A stretch of 35,817 nt of DNA from Sinomonas mesophila. GTDB lineage: Bacteria; Actinomycetota; Actinomycetes; Actinomycetales; Micrococcaceae. Below, in pieces: positions 1 to 6,855 of the stretch; within the stretch, counting starts at the first letter, position 1, and every line of letters starts with the position of its first letter. The stretch lies in the NCBI RefSeq assembly GCF_001999765.1, contig NZ_KV908332.1, forward strand, positions 1 to 35,817. Reading direction: 5' to 3'. A program made the position numbers and the translations under genes. Below the pieces are notes generated by a model. It saw only the letters and a list, made by a program, of their open reading frames with translations, did no database searches and had not been told where the DNA came from.

Positions 1-1
1 G

Positions 2-1234
2 GGCCAGGCCCTCACCGCCGGGAGCTCCTCCTTCACCTACACCAGGGGCGGACGCACCGCCACGGCCACAACGCCGGCGGGGACCACTGCCTACAAGTAC
101 GACGGCGACGGGCGCCGCCTCAGCGCCACCCTCGGCACCGCCAAGACCAGCTTCGAATGGGACCCCTTCTACCGGCTCGCCAACGAGCTCGACACCAGCG
201 GCGCCCTCGTCCGGCACTACACCCACGGCGACCAGCCCCTCACCGCCCACGACGCCGCCGGCGCGGTCGCCTACCTCCACACCGACCGGCTCGGCTCCAT
301 CCGCGCCCTCACCGACGCCACCGGCGCCCTCACCTCGGCCGGGGCCTTCGAACCCTACGGACGACCCCGGGCCACCGGCCCGAACAACCCCAACGCACCA
401 CCCCTGGGCTGGCTCGGCCAATACCAGGACCCCACCGGACTCACCCACCTCCGCGCACGCCAGTACGACCCGACCGCGGGCATGTTCCTCAGCACCGACC
501 CCGCCGCGTCCACCAGCATCTCCGGCGCCTACACCTACGGCACCGCCAACCCGCTCCGCTACCTCGACATCACCGGCCTGTTCTCCTGGGACGAATTCCT
601 CGTCGGCGTCCAAGACGTCAGCGGCATCGTCTCCGACGTCGCCGGCGTCCTCGCCATCGCGGCCGCCGTTACCGGCATCGGCGCCCCCGTCGCAGCCGCA
701 CTCGGCACGATTTCGGTCGTCGCAGGCGCAGTCCACGCCGGCACCAAAGCCATCCAGGCCTACAACACCTGCAACACAGGCAAAGGCTCCTGCGGCGACG
801 CCGTCGCCGAAGCACTCATGTCAGCAGCCGCCGCCGTACCCGGCGGCCGACTCGTCAAGGGCGCAGCCTCCGGCGCAAAGGCGGCCTGGGGAGGTGCTGG
901 GAAGGCCGTGAACACTCTGCCGTCCGCGGCGGCCGAAGGCAGTGGTCGGCTCTTCGTCACGACTGGGCGGGGCACGACCTACGACATCCCTGGGGATTGG
1001 ACACAACGGATGGCCGACAACAACAACGGCCTGGTTTTTCAACGGCCAGGATCATCTGGGAACAGCAACATGATTAGGATCATGGAACCAACATCCCTTT
1101 ACCCGAAGGGCCACGTGAGGGTTTACAACTCCGAGGGGCAGCCCATCACGCCGTTTGGCAAACCGGGATCCCAAGCGGAAACACATATTCCTCAGGATTA
1201 TTCGGGAGGGTGGCCTGCATGGCCAATTCAATAA
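2..1234 (+). CDS. RHS-repeat polymorphic toxin, C-terminal part (5' end outside window)
   Basis: The frame is open from the window edge, so only about the last 410 residues are visible. They contain YD-type repeats (TAYKYDGDGRRL, FEWDPFYRLANELD), then the RHS core signature YLHTDRLGSIRALTD, GLTHLRARQYDPTAGMFLSTDP and YTYGTANPLRYLDITG. In RHS proteins this core closes the shell and precedes a variable toxin tip. The tip begins near base 570 with a Gly/Ala-rich hydrophobic stretch. It ends in a compact polar domain carrying RIMEPTSLYPKGHVRVYN, GKPGSQAETHIP and a terminal GGWPAWP. The conserved-looking His and Arg suggest a small nuclease or RNase fold, but I do not recognise the family with certainty. 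The next gene starts inside the last codons, as expected for a toxin-immunity pair. Known of family: contact-dependent or secreted toxins. Inferred: the tip is the toxic domain. Confidence 0.9.
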   Translation, partial: GQALTAGSSSFTYTRGGRTATATTPAGTTAYKYDGDGRRLSATLGTAKTSFEWDPFYRLANELDTSGALVRHYTHGDQPLTAHDAAGAVAYLHTDRLGSIRALTDATGALTSAGAFEPYGRPRATGPNNPNAPPLGWLGQYQDPTGLTHLRARQYDPTAGMFLSTDPAASTSISGAYTYGTANPLRYLDITGLFSWDEFLVGVQDVSGIVSDVAGVLAIAAAVTGIGAPVAAALGTISVVAGAVHAGTKAIQAYNTCNTGKGSCGDAVAEALMSAAAAVPGGRLVKGAASGAKAAWGGAGKAVNTLPSAAAEGSGRLFVTTGRGTTYDIPGDWTQRMADNNNGLVFQRPGSSGNSNMIRIMEPTSLYPKGHVRVYNSEGQPITPFGKPGSQAETHIPQDYSGGWPAWPIQ

Positions 1235-1626
1235 GGGACTTGGAGCGGTTCGATAATGGCTGGCGACTGCCCGTTGATGGGCTTCTTGTCACGCAAATCC
1301 GTCTAGATCACGGGGTGACCCTCCTCTTGGAGACTTTCCTCATTCGGATTGAGGGGACTTTCCTCGTTTTGGAGGGCGGCGGTTCCGAACAAAAGGTCGA
1401 TCCCGAAGGGCGTCCAGAGCAGTTGATCCCTGCCTTGCGGCTGTTTGAAAAGGAAGCCGTTTCAGGCTCGGCCAACGACGATGGCGGACTCGAGCTCAAC
1501 TTTCACGACGGCACCCGTGTCTTTGTGCCCGCCTCCCAACAATTTGAGCCGTGGGAGTTGGCCGGCCCGGAAGGTCTGATCATAGTGTCGGCACCAGGCG
1601 GAGAGATTTCCATCTGGAGATCCTGA
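1219..1626 (+). CDS. Candidate immunity protein for the RHS toxin (DUF6188-like)
   Basis: This 135-residue soluble protein has no signal peptide or membrane segment. I chose the ATG at 1219 because GGGAGGG at 1204-1210 gives a good ribosome-binding site eight bases away; a GTG at 1210 is possible but overlaps that site. The start lies 16 bases inside the toxin gene, so translation is probably coupled. The sequence is beta-rich and ends WELAGPEGLIIVSAPGGEIS, a tail that resembles the DUF6188 family often found beside polymorphic toxins; that assignment is from memory and unchecked. Position and overlap are the main evidence for an immunity role. GC content is clearly lower than in the housekeeping genes of the window, in keeping with an exchanged cassette. 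Confidence 0.72.
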   Translation: MANSIRDLERFDNGWRLPVDGLLVTQIRLDHGVTLLLETFLIRIEGTFLVLEGGGSEQKVDPEGRPEQLIPALRLFEKEAVSGSANDDGGLELNFHDGTRVFVPASQQFEPWELAGPEGLIIVSAPGGEISIWRS

Positions 1627-1780
1627 TCGCCAGGGGAGGGGCGCCGGCACGGCAGCATACTTCTGCACCGACAGGCTCGGCTCCATCACCGGAGGCCGCT
1701 ATTACTTCGCCCCGGACGGCCGTGGTGCTGCATTCGATGCGGACGGGGTGTTCTCGTACTTCGGGGTTTTCACGCCATGA
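1622..1780 (+). pseudogene. Displaced RHS tip fragment (core remnant plus second toxin tail)
   Basis: An open stretch without its own plausible start reads AAYFCTDRLGSITGG and then YYFAPDGRGAAFDADG, stopping with TGA at 1778. The first part copies the RHS core motif YLHTDRLGSIRA of the upstream gene, and the nucleotides around it are clearly similar to bases 270-310. The second part is a different, aromatic and Gly/Asp-rich tail. This is the expected scar of RHS tip exchange: an older C-terminal toxin cassette left behind downstream of the current one. It begins within the end of the immunity gene and its stop overlaps the next start (ATGA). It is too short to be a functional toxin. Confidence 0.65.
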
Positions 1781-2046
1781 TGGATCTAATCCTGCCTGTC
1801 GGTGACGTACTTTCGAGCGTGGACTACGAGCTGTTGGGTTGGGAGGAGGCCGCCGCGCACATTGATGAGGTCGCCATGGCGGTAACACTGCATTGGCGGA
1901 CGACGTCAACTGCGACGCGGATCCATTGGTCTTCTGACACGAAGAACGAAGGCCTCGTTCAGCCCATAGCAGGACCGAAACGCCGATTGGCAACGATAGA
2001 AACATCGTTACCCGTTACTTTCGTTACCCTGCGATGCCTTCGCTGA
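1777..2046 (+). CDS. Small orphan immunity-like protein, possibly C-terminally damaged
   Basis: An 89-residue reading frame starts ATGATG, with its first ATG overlapping the stop of the RHS tip remnant. That layout matches a toxin-immunity junction, so this is probably the immunity gene of the displaced tip. Visible features are an acidic-amphipathic segment DYELLGWEEAAAHIDEVAMA followed by an LHW...IHWSS strand pattern. The last 20 or so residues (IETSLPVTFVTLRCLR) do not look like a natural continuation, so the 3' part may have been lost or frameshifted. No family is recognised. It could also be a non-functional remnant. Confidence 0.45.
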   Translation: MMDLILPVGDVLSSVDYELLGWEEAAAHIDEVAMAVTLHWRTTSTATRIHWSSDTKNEGLVQPIAGPKRRLATIETSLPVTFVTLRCLR

Positions 2047-2209
2047 GGGCCCCCCTCACGGCTCCTTGCTGACCCGGCGTCCGACTACCCTCGCATCAGG
2101 AACTGGGGGGAATTCCGTGGCGAGAACGCTCCAGGAATCTCCATGGAAATCGACCCACCATCGGCCCGGGTGGGAGTCTGGCAGCTCTAGTTGGTCTTCA
2201 GCCAAGCAG
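2047..2209. other. Intergenic region between the RHS cassette and the IS110 element
   Basis: No convincing complete gene is seen. A short hairpin, TGAGGG-CCC-CCCTCA at 2044-2058, overlaps the end of the preceding frame and could act as a weak terminator. A GTG at 2117 preceded by a G-run opens a short frame (ARTLQESPWKSTHHRP) that stops or runs into the IS. It could be the 5' end of a gene interrupted by the insertion, but this is weak. The outer end of the IS110 element must lie somewhere near 2150-2209. Confidence 0.35.
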
Positions 2210-3454
2210 CTACCTCATTCGGGAGAACTGGTCGGATGTCGTGGCGAAGGCGGTTGCGGGGTCATAGGGAGTGTGGTGCTGCAGGCAGTGATATAGGCAG
2301 CCCAGGAGCTTGTTGAACAGGTTTCGCAGCGACGCCGTGTGACGTTCGCCGCCTTCACGTCGGCGATCGTAGTGGGCGCGCGGCCCTTCGGAACGAAGGG
2401 CCGCGAACGCCCACATGTAGCCGACCGAGGACAGGCGCCGATTCTTGACCGTCCGGGCTGAGACGGTGCGGCTTCGGCCCGAGGCGCGGGTCACAGGTGC
2501 TGCGCCGGCGTAGGCCTTGAGCGCCCTTGCATCGACGAACCGGGACCGGTCGTCGCCGATCTCGGCCAGCACCCGCGCCCCGGACATGACCGACAGGCCC
2601 GGGAAGCTCGTGATGATCTCCGCATCCGGGTGCGATCCGAAGGCAGCTTCGGTGGCGTCGGCGAGGTTGTCGCAGCTCGAGCAGGCGGCATCGAGCTGCT
2701 GCAGCAGCGCCGAGGCCTGGCGCCCCATCGCCTGTTCGACGAGATCTGGCTGGCGCAGCTGATCGGCGCGGAAGATCCCGCGCAGACGCTCGACCTCTTC
2801 ATCGACGGGGCGTCGGAGGCGGCCGGCCTTGACGAGCAGGGTACGCAGCTGGCTTCTGGTCAGCCGGGCGGCGGTGGCCGGCGTCGGGGCCGCCGTGAGG
2901 ACGACGCGGGCATGGGCGGAGTCGAGGCCGAGGTTGCCGGTGCCGTGGAAGGCCAGCAGGGCTGCGGGATAGTACTCGCGCAGATGGGACCGGAGCCGGT
3001 TCACGATCTGGCCTTTGTCCCAGATCGCGTCCTGGTGGGCACGGGCGAGCACGCCGATCGCTCGGGCGAGCTCGCTGTCAACCGGCAGCGGGCGGTGCGC
3101 ACGGCCGTCGGTTCGCAGGATGTTGGCCAGGACCCGCGCGTCGGCGGCGTCCGACTTCGCACGGGAGACGCTGGTGCGGTCCCGATAGCGTGCGGCAGCC
3201 AGCGGGTTGATCGCGTAGACCCTCCGGCCGGCGGCACGCAAGCGGGCTACCAGCAGACCGCGTGGTGTCTCGATGGCCACGGGGATCGGTTCCTCGGGGC
3301 TGTCGCCGTGGCGGGCCAGCAGCTCCAGCAATGCCCGGAAGCCTGCGCTGTCGTCGCTGATCCGCATCTTGGCCAGCTGCTCGCCGTCGTGGCCGACGAG
3401 GGCAATGTCGTGGTGTCCCTCCGCCCAGTCGATACCGCAGAACACTCGGCTCAA
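2210..3454 (-). CDS. IS110-family transposase (RNA-guided DEDD recombinase type)
   Basis: This 414-residue protein matches the usual IS110 length. The N-terminal RuvC-like DEDD domain shows D9 in CGIDWAEGHHD, E62 in VAIETPRG, and D102/D105 in RAKSDAADARVLA. A coiled central region (residues about 150-260) follows. The C-terminal Transposase_20-type domain has SFPGLSVMSGARVLAEIGD and GAAPVTRASGRSR, where family knowledge places the catalytic serine. The start is TTG at 3454, chosen because GAGAGGAGA lies at ideal distance and no better in-frame start exists. All key residues are present and there is no frameshift, so it is probably functional. Known of family: the recombinase acts with a bridge RNA encoded in the element's non-coding end; for the IS110 group that end lies upstream of the gene, here 3455 to about 3680. 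Confidence 0.93.
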   Translation of the reverse strand: MSRVFCGIDWAEGHHDIALVGHDGEQLAKMRISDDSAGFRALLELLARHGDSPEEPIPVAIETPRGLLVARLRAAGRRVYAINPLAAARYRDRTSVSRAKSDAADARVLANILRTDGRAHRPLPVDSELARAIGVLARAHQDAIWDKGQIVNRLRSHLREYYPAALLAFHGTGNLGLDSAHARVVLTAAPTPATAARLTRSQLRTLLVKAGRLRRPVDEEVERLRGIFRADQLRQPDLVEQAMGRQASALLQQLDAACSSCDNLADATEAAFGSHPDAEIITSFPGLSVMSGARVLAEIGDDRSRFVDARALKAYAGAAPVTRASGRSRTVSARTVKNRRLSSVGYMWAFAALRSEGPRAHYDRRREGGERHTASLRNLFNKLLGCLYHCLQHHTPYDPATAFATTSDQFSRMR

Positions 3455-3680
3455 CGTCTTCTCCTCTCACTGTTCGGGCGCCGGCGGCGCCGAGGCAGCT
3501 CCGTGCGGAGCACGCGGCGCTCTAATAGAAGTGCTCCCGGGCACGCCATCTCATGAGCCGTTCGTGTCTCCAGCGACCGCCAGGGACCTCGGTCTGCTGG
3601 AGAGCTCGAAGGCTCGCGAATGCTGAGAGGTCGGCCCCTGGAGGCGGGCTGAGGACATGAATACCGCAACTGTCACCTGA
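3455..3680 (-). ncRNA. Candidate bridge RNA / left-end non-coding region of IS110
   Basis: This stretch lies immediately upstream of the transposase start, where IS110-group elements encode their bridge RNA. It has no plausible gene and contains several short hairpins: GGCGCC-near-GGCGCC around 3478-3492, GCTCC-GTGC-GGAGC at 3498-3511, and GTGC-TCCCGG-GCAC at 3531-3544, with further pairing possible at 3585-3650. Serial stem-loops with internal loops fit the bridge-RNA layout. Guide loops matching donor and target cannot be assigned without the element's ends. The call rests on position and structure only. Confidence 0.33.
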
Positions 3681-3753
3681 CTTGGCGGAGGCCGCGGCCT
3701 TATTGCCGATCATCCCGGGGAAAAGCCAGCGGCCTCCGCCTGGTCACCGTGGA

Positions 3754-3924
3754 GCCGGTCTGACCAGAAGGGATCTCAGTCCCCGGAACGGCGGCAGGCT
3801 TTCCACGGCGCGGCCGGTGGACGCGCGCGCTCCGGCTTCCGCCGACCGCGCCGCGGTGCCGGTCTGACCAGAGGGATCTCAGTCCCGGAAGGGAGGCAGG
3901 CTTTCCACCGCGCGGCCGGTGGAC
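3754..3924 (+). repeat. Two imperfect 67-69 bp direct repeats with internal hairpins
   Basis: Copy 1 is at 3754-3822 and copy 2 at 3858-3924, separated by 35 bases. Both share GCCGGTCTGACCAGA, GGGATCTCAGTCCC, GGCAGGCTTTCCAC and GCGCGGCCGGTGGAC, with a handful of substitutions and single-base indels between them. Each copy can fold: GGGA...TCCC in the first half and CCACCG...CGGTGG in the second. They lie between the IS110 left end and the truncated copper-protein gene, outside any credible reading frame. The nature is unknown: a small structured RNA, a non-autonomous mobile repeat, or a remnant of the IS target are all possible. Confidence 0.75.
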
Positions 3925-3954
3925 CTTGTACACACAAATCCGCCGACTGACCTA

Positions 3955-4191
3955 TTAGAGGGAGGCCAGCAGATCGGCGCAGGCTGCCTCGCAGCGACGG
4001 CAGACTTCGGCGCAGATCCGGCAGTGCTCGTGCATGCCGGCGTGACGTTCGCATTCCTCCGCGCAGGCCTTGCATGCGGCCCGGCAGGCCTCCAGGACGG
4101 CGCGCGTGAGGTTGGCGTCGTACCCGGTGTGACGGGAGAGGATGTTCCCAGTGGTGGTGCAGATGTCGGCGCAGTCGAGATCACGGTCACG
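3955..4191 (-). pseudogene. Four-helix-bundle copper-storage protein (Csp/DUF326-like), 5'-truncated
   Basis: The frame ends with TAA at 3955 and reads DLDCADICTTTGNILSRHT, then AVLEACRAACKACAEECERH, then HEHCRICAEVCRRCEAACAD. The CxxxCxxC spacing along helices, with His residues, is the hallmark of four-helix-bundle copper-binding proteins, which line the bundle core with Cys to hold Cu(I). Only about 78 codons are open. An in-frame TAG at 4192-4194 replaces the expected continuation, and no ATG, GTG or TTG precedes the conserved part. The first two helices (about 60 residues in family members) are missing, and nothing similar is seen in the other frames upstream. The gene is therefore probably a remnant, perhaps cut by the events that brought in the neighbouring IS and repeats. 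Confidence 0.75.
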
Positions 4192-4446
4192 CTAGTCACG
4201 GCCACCCCATGCTGGCCAGAGTCCGCGGGAAAGGCAGACCCCCACGGCCGAGGTAGAGCCAGACGCTGGCCCCAGCATCACCGCGCGCAGACGGCCTTCG
4301 ACCTCCGTCAGGGCAAGCGCATCGTGCTGGAGTTCGGCAACGACACCGCGCGGCATGGCAGCGGTCCTCTCCTACACCTCCTGAGGACGAAAGGGGAAGC
4401 AAAGGCGGATCGCCTCCGTGCTGGGAGGCGCCGGCGCAGCTGACGG
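4192..4446. other. Stretch without a recognisable gene
   Basis: Short frames exist on both strands but none has a ribosome-binding site, family resemblance or codon pattern that would support a gene. On the plus strand a piece reads TAFDLRQGKRIVLEFGND without a credible start, and could be a fragment of a lost gene. The stretch lies between the truncated copper-storage gene and the end of kbl and may be part of the same decayed segment. Confidence 0.4.
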
Positions 4447-5703
4447 CTATCCGCCGCCGCCCTCGCCCACCCGCCCGGCTCCCCATTCCTCCTCGGCGAC
4501 CACAGCGCGCGCCGCGACGAACGCGCGCACGGCGGTTTCGACGTCGTCCGCGCTGTGCGCGGCCGAGAGCTGGACGCGGATGCGGGCCAGCCCCTTCGGC
4601 ACGACGGGGTAGGAGAAGGCCGTGACGTAGACGCCGTGGGCGAGCATCTCGGCCGCGACGCGGCCCGCAAGCGCGGCGTCGCCGAACATGACGGGCACGA
4701 TCGCGTGCTCGCCCGGGAGCAGCTCGAAGCCCTCCTCGGCCATGCGGCGGCGGAAGTGGGCGGCATTGGCGAAGAGCCGCTCGCGCAGCGCGGCGGACTC
4801 GGCGACGAGGTCCAGGGCGCGCAGTGTCGCGGCGACGATCGCCGGGGCCACCGAGTTCGAGAAGAGGTAGGGACGGGCGCGCTGGCGCAGGAGCGCGACG
4901 ATCTCGGCCCGGCCCGAGACGTAGCCGCCGGAGGCCCCACCGAGGGCTTTGCCGAAGGTGCCGGTGTAGATGTCCACCCGGTCCGAGACGCCGGCGTGCT
5001 CGGGGGTCCCGGCACCGGTCGGCCCCATGAAGCCGACGGCGTGCGAGTCGTCGACCATGACCATCGCGCCGTAGCGCTCGGCGAGCCCGCAGATCTCGGC
5101 CAGCGGCGCGAGGTAGCCGTCCATCGAGAACACGCCGTCGGTGACGATGAGAATCCGCCGGGCGCCGGCGCCGTCGTTCATCGCCGCCGCCTCCCGCAGC
5201 CGCTCCTCGAGCTCGCCCATGTCCCGGTTCGCGTACCGGAGGCGGGCGGCCTTGCAGAGCCGGATGCCGTCGATGATCGAGGCGTGGTTGAGCGCGTCGG
5301 AGATGACGGCGTCCTCGGGTCCGAGGAGCGCCTCGAACACGCCGCCGTTGGCGTCGAAGCAGCTGGAGAAGAGGATCGTGTCCTCGGTGCCGAGGAACGC
5401 CGAGACGCGGCGCTCGAGGGCCAAGTGCGCGTCCTGGGTCCCGCAGATGAACCGCACCGAGGCCATGCCGAAGCCGCGCTCGTCGAGGGCCCGCTTCGCG
5501 GCGGCGACGAGCTCGGGATGGTCAGCGAGGCCGAGGTAGTTGTTGGCGCAGAAGTTCAGCACCTCCCCCGCGGGCGCGCCGAGCGGGCCGGCCTGGATGT
5601 GGGCCGACTGCGGCGAGTCGATGTGCCGCTCCTCCTTGAACGTCCCGGCCGCTCGGATGGCCTCGAGCTCCTCGGCCAGCTGCCCCTTCACCCCTGCGAA
5701 CAT
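4447..5703 (-). CDS. kbl: Glycine C-acetyltransferase (2-amino-3-ketobutyrate CoA ligase)
   Basis: The enzyme cleaves 2-amino-3-oxobutyrate with CoA to glycine and acetyl-CoA, the second step of threonine breakdown. The 418 residues match the alpha-oxoamine synthase family (about 400). Visible motifs: [15 protein letters not shown] near residue 50, [42 protein letters not shown] near 216-232, and the PLP-lysine motif [14 protein letters not shown] with K252. The start ATG has a strong AAGGAGGG site. The gene lies 34 bases downstream of tdh and is clearly co-transcribed with it, giving the complete dehydrogenase-ligase pathway. The C-terminal tail is slightly long and glycine-rich (GRVGEGGGG). 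The tdh partner makes 8-amino-7-oxononanoate synthase an unlikely alternative. Confidence 0.96.
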   Translation of the reverse strand: MFAGVKGQLAEELEAIRAAGTFKEERHIDSPQSAHIQAGPLGAPAGEVLNFCANNYLGLADHPELVAAAKRALDERGFGMASVRFICGTQDAHLALERRVSAFLGTEDTILFSSCFDANGGVFEALLGPEDAVISDALNHASIIDGIRLCKAARLRYANRDMGELEERLREAAAMNDGAGARRILIVTDGVFSMDGYLAPLAEICGLAERYGAMVMVDDSHAVGFMGPTGAGTPEHAGVSDRVDIYTGTFGKALGGASGGYVSGRAEIVALLRQRARPYLFSNSVAPAIVAATLRALDLVAESAALRERLFANAAHFRRRMAEEGFELLPGEHAIVPVMFGDAALAGRVAAEMLAHGVYVTAFSYPVVPKGLARIRVQLSAAHSADDVETAVRAFVAARAVVAEEEWGAGRVGEGGGG

Positions 5704-5737
5704 GCGCCCTCCTTGACGTTCCTGCCCAAGTCCCTGC

Positions 5738-6784
5738 TCAGACTCCGGACCAGTCCAGCACCACTTTGCCCCCGCGCCCCGAGCGGGCGACGGCGAAGCC
5801 CTCCTCCCAGCGCTTGGCCGGCAGGACGTCGGTCACCACGGCGGCGACGTTGCGCCGGAGCGTGGGATTGCTCTGGAGCATCGCGCTCATGGCGTACCAG
5901 GTCTCGAACATCTCCCGGCCGTAGATGCCCTTGAGCGTGAGCATGTGCGTGACGACCTTGCCCCAGTCGATCTCGACCGGCTGCGCGGGCAGGCCGAGCA
6001 TCGCGATCCGGCCGCCATGGTTCATGTTCTCGATCATCTCCGGCAGCGCCGCGGGGTGGCCGGACATCTCGAAGGCCACGTCGAAGCCCTCGAGCATGCC
6101 GAGCTCGCGCTGGGCCTCGCGGACGGTCATCTTTGAGACGTCGATCGCGAGGTCCACGCCCATGAGCCGGGCCAGCGCGAGCCGCGGCGCCGAGACGTCC
6201 GTGATCGCGATCTTGCGGGCGCCCGCGTGGCGGGCGACCGAGATGGCCATGAGCCCGATCGGGCCCGCGCCCGTGATGAGCACGTCCTCGCCCACGAGCG
6301 GGAAGCTCAGCGCGGTGTGGGTCGCGTTGCCGAACGGGTCGAAGATGGCGCCGAGCTCGGGCGTGATCGACGGGTCCCGGTGCACCCAGGCGTTCGTCTC
6401 GGGGATCACCACGTACTCGGCGAACGCACCGTCGCGCTGGATCCCCACGCTCGAGACGTGGATGCACATCTGGCGCCGCCCGGCGCGGCAGTTGCGGCAG
6501 ATCCCGCACACCACATGCCCCTCGCCGGAGACGCGGTGCCCGACCCGGACCTCGCGCACGTCCTCGCCGACGGCCACGACCTCGCCGTAGAACTCGTGAC
6601 CGGGGACGAACGGCGCCTGCGCCATGGTCTGGGCCGAGGCGTCCCAGTCCTGCAGGTGCAGGTCCGTGCCGCAGATGCCGGTCGCGAGGACGCGGATCTT
6701 CACCTCGTCCGGGCCGGGCTCGGGCTCCGGCCGCTCGACCAACTCGAATCCGGGCTGCGGGCCTGCCTTGTAGAGGGCTCTCAT
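5738..6784 (-). CDS. tdh: L-threonine 3-dehydrogenase
   Basis: This zinc-dependent, NAD-linked dehydrogenase turns L-threonine into 2-amino-3-oxobutyrate, the substrate of the adjacent Kbl. It has 348 residues from the ATG at 6784 ([12 protein letters not shown]), close to the usual 341. A GTG at 6802 would add six residues; family alignment favours the shorter form. Catalytic zinc ligands are visible as C38 in GICGTDLH and H63-E64 in [10 protein letters not shown]. The structural zinc site has four cysteines, CGICRNC at 93-99 and C107. The Rossmann motif is GAGPIGLMA, and [13 protein letters not shown] is typical of Tdh. No strong ribosome-binding site precedes either start. The gene is first in an operon with kbl and divergent from a LysR gene only about 70 bases away. 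Confidence 0.95.
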   Translation of the reverse strand: MRALYKAGPQPGFELVERPEPEPGPDEVKIRVLATGICGTDLHLQDWDASAQTMAQAPFVPGHEFYGEVVAVGEDVREVRVGHRVSGEGHVVCGICRNCRAGRRQMCIHVSSVGIQRDGAFAEYVVIPETNAWVHRDPSITPELGAIFDPFGNATHTALSFPLVGEDVLITGAGPIGLMAISVARHAGARKIAITDVSAPRLALARLMGVDLAIDVSKMTVREAQRELGMLEGFDVAFEMSGHPAALPEMIENMNHGGRIAMLGLPAQPVEIDWGKVVTHMLTLKGIYGREMFETWYAMSAMLQSNPTLRRNVAAVVTDVLPAKRWEEGFAVARSGRGGKVVLDWSGV

Positions 6785-6855
6785 GAGGCCATTCAAGGCC
6801 ACCGGATGACTTAGAACAACACCGGGTATCTCAACAGACGGTTTAGAGTTTGCTT
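6785..6855. promoter_or_regulatory. Divergent tdh / lysR control region
   Basis: This short region must hold both promoters and any LysR operator. TAGAGT at 6844-6849 lies exactly six bases before the lysR ATG at 6856, the spacing of a -10 box for a leaderless transcript. CTCAA near 6830 and TTAGAG at 6843-6848 form an imperfect inverted pair around CAGACGG that could be a LysR-type site. No clear -35 or Shine-Dalgarno is seen for tdh. Confidence 0.45.

Larger units (their letters stand above)
2190..3690 (-). mobile_element. IS110-family insertion sequence (boundaries approximate)
   Basis: The element is defined by the intact transposase at 2210-3454 and the roughly 200-base hairpin-rich non-coding stretch upstream of its start. 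IS110 elements usually lack long terminal inverted repeats and obvious target duplications, so the ends cannot be fixed from one copy; the limits given are estimates. It sits between an RHS toxin cassette and a truncated copper-storage gene, both of which look rearranged. Confidence 0.5.

Noticed and set aside
3919-4443. Plus-strand frame of 174 codons over the copper-storage remnant
   Set aside because: It is antisense to the Cys-rich frame, which has unmistakable family spacing; the plus-strand product has no recognisable features.
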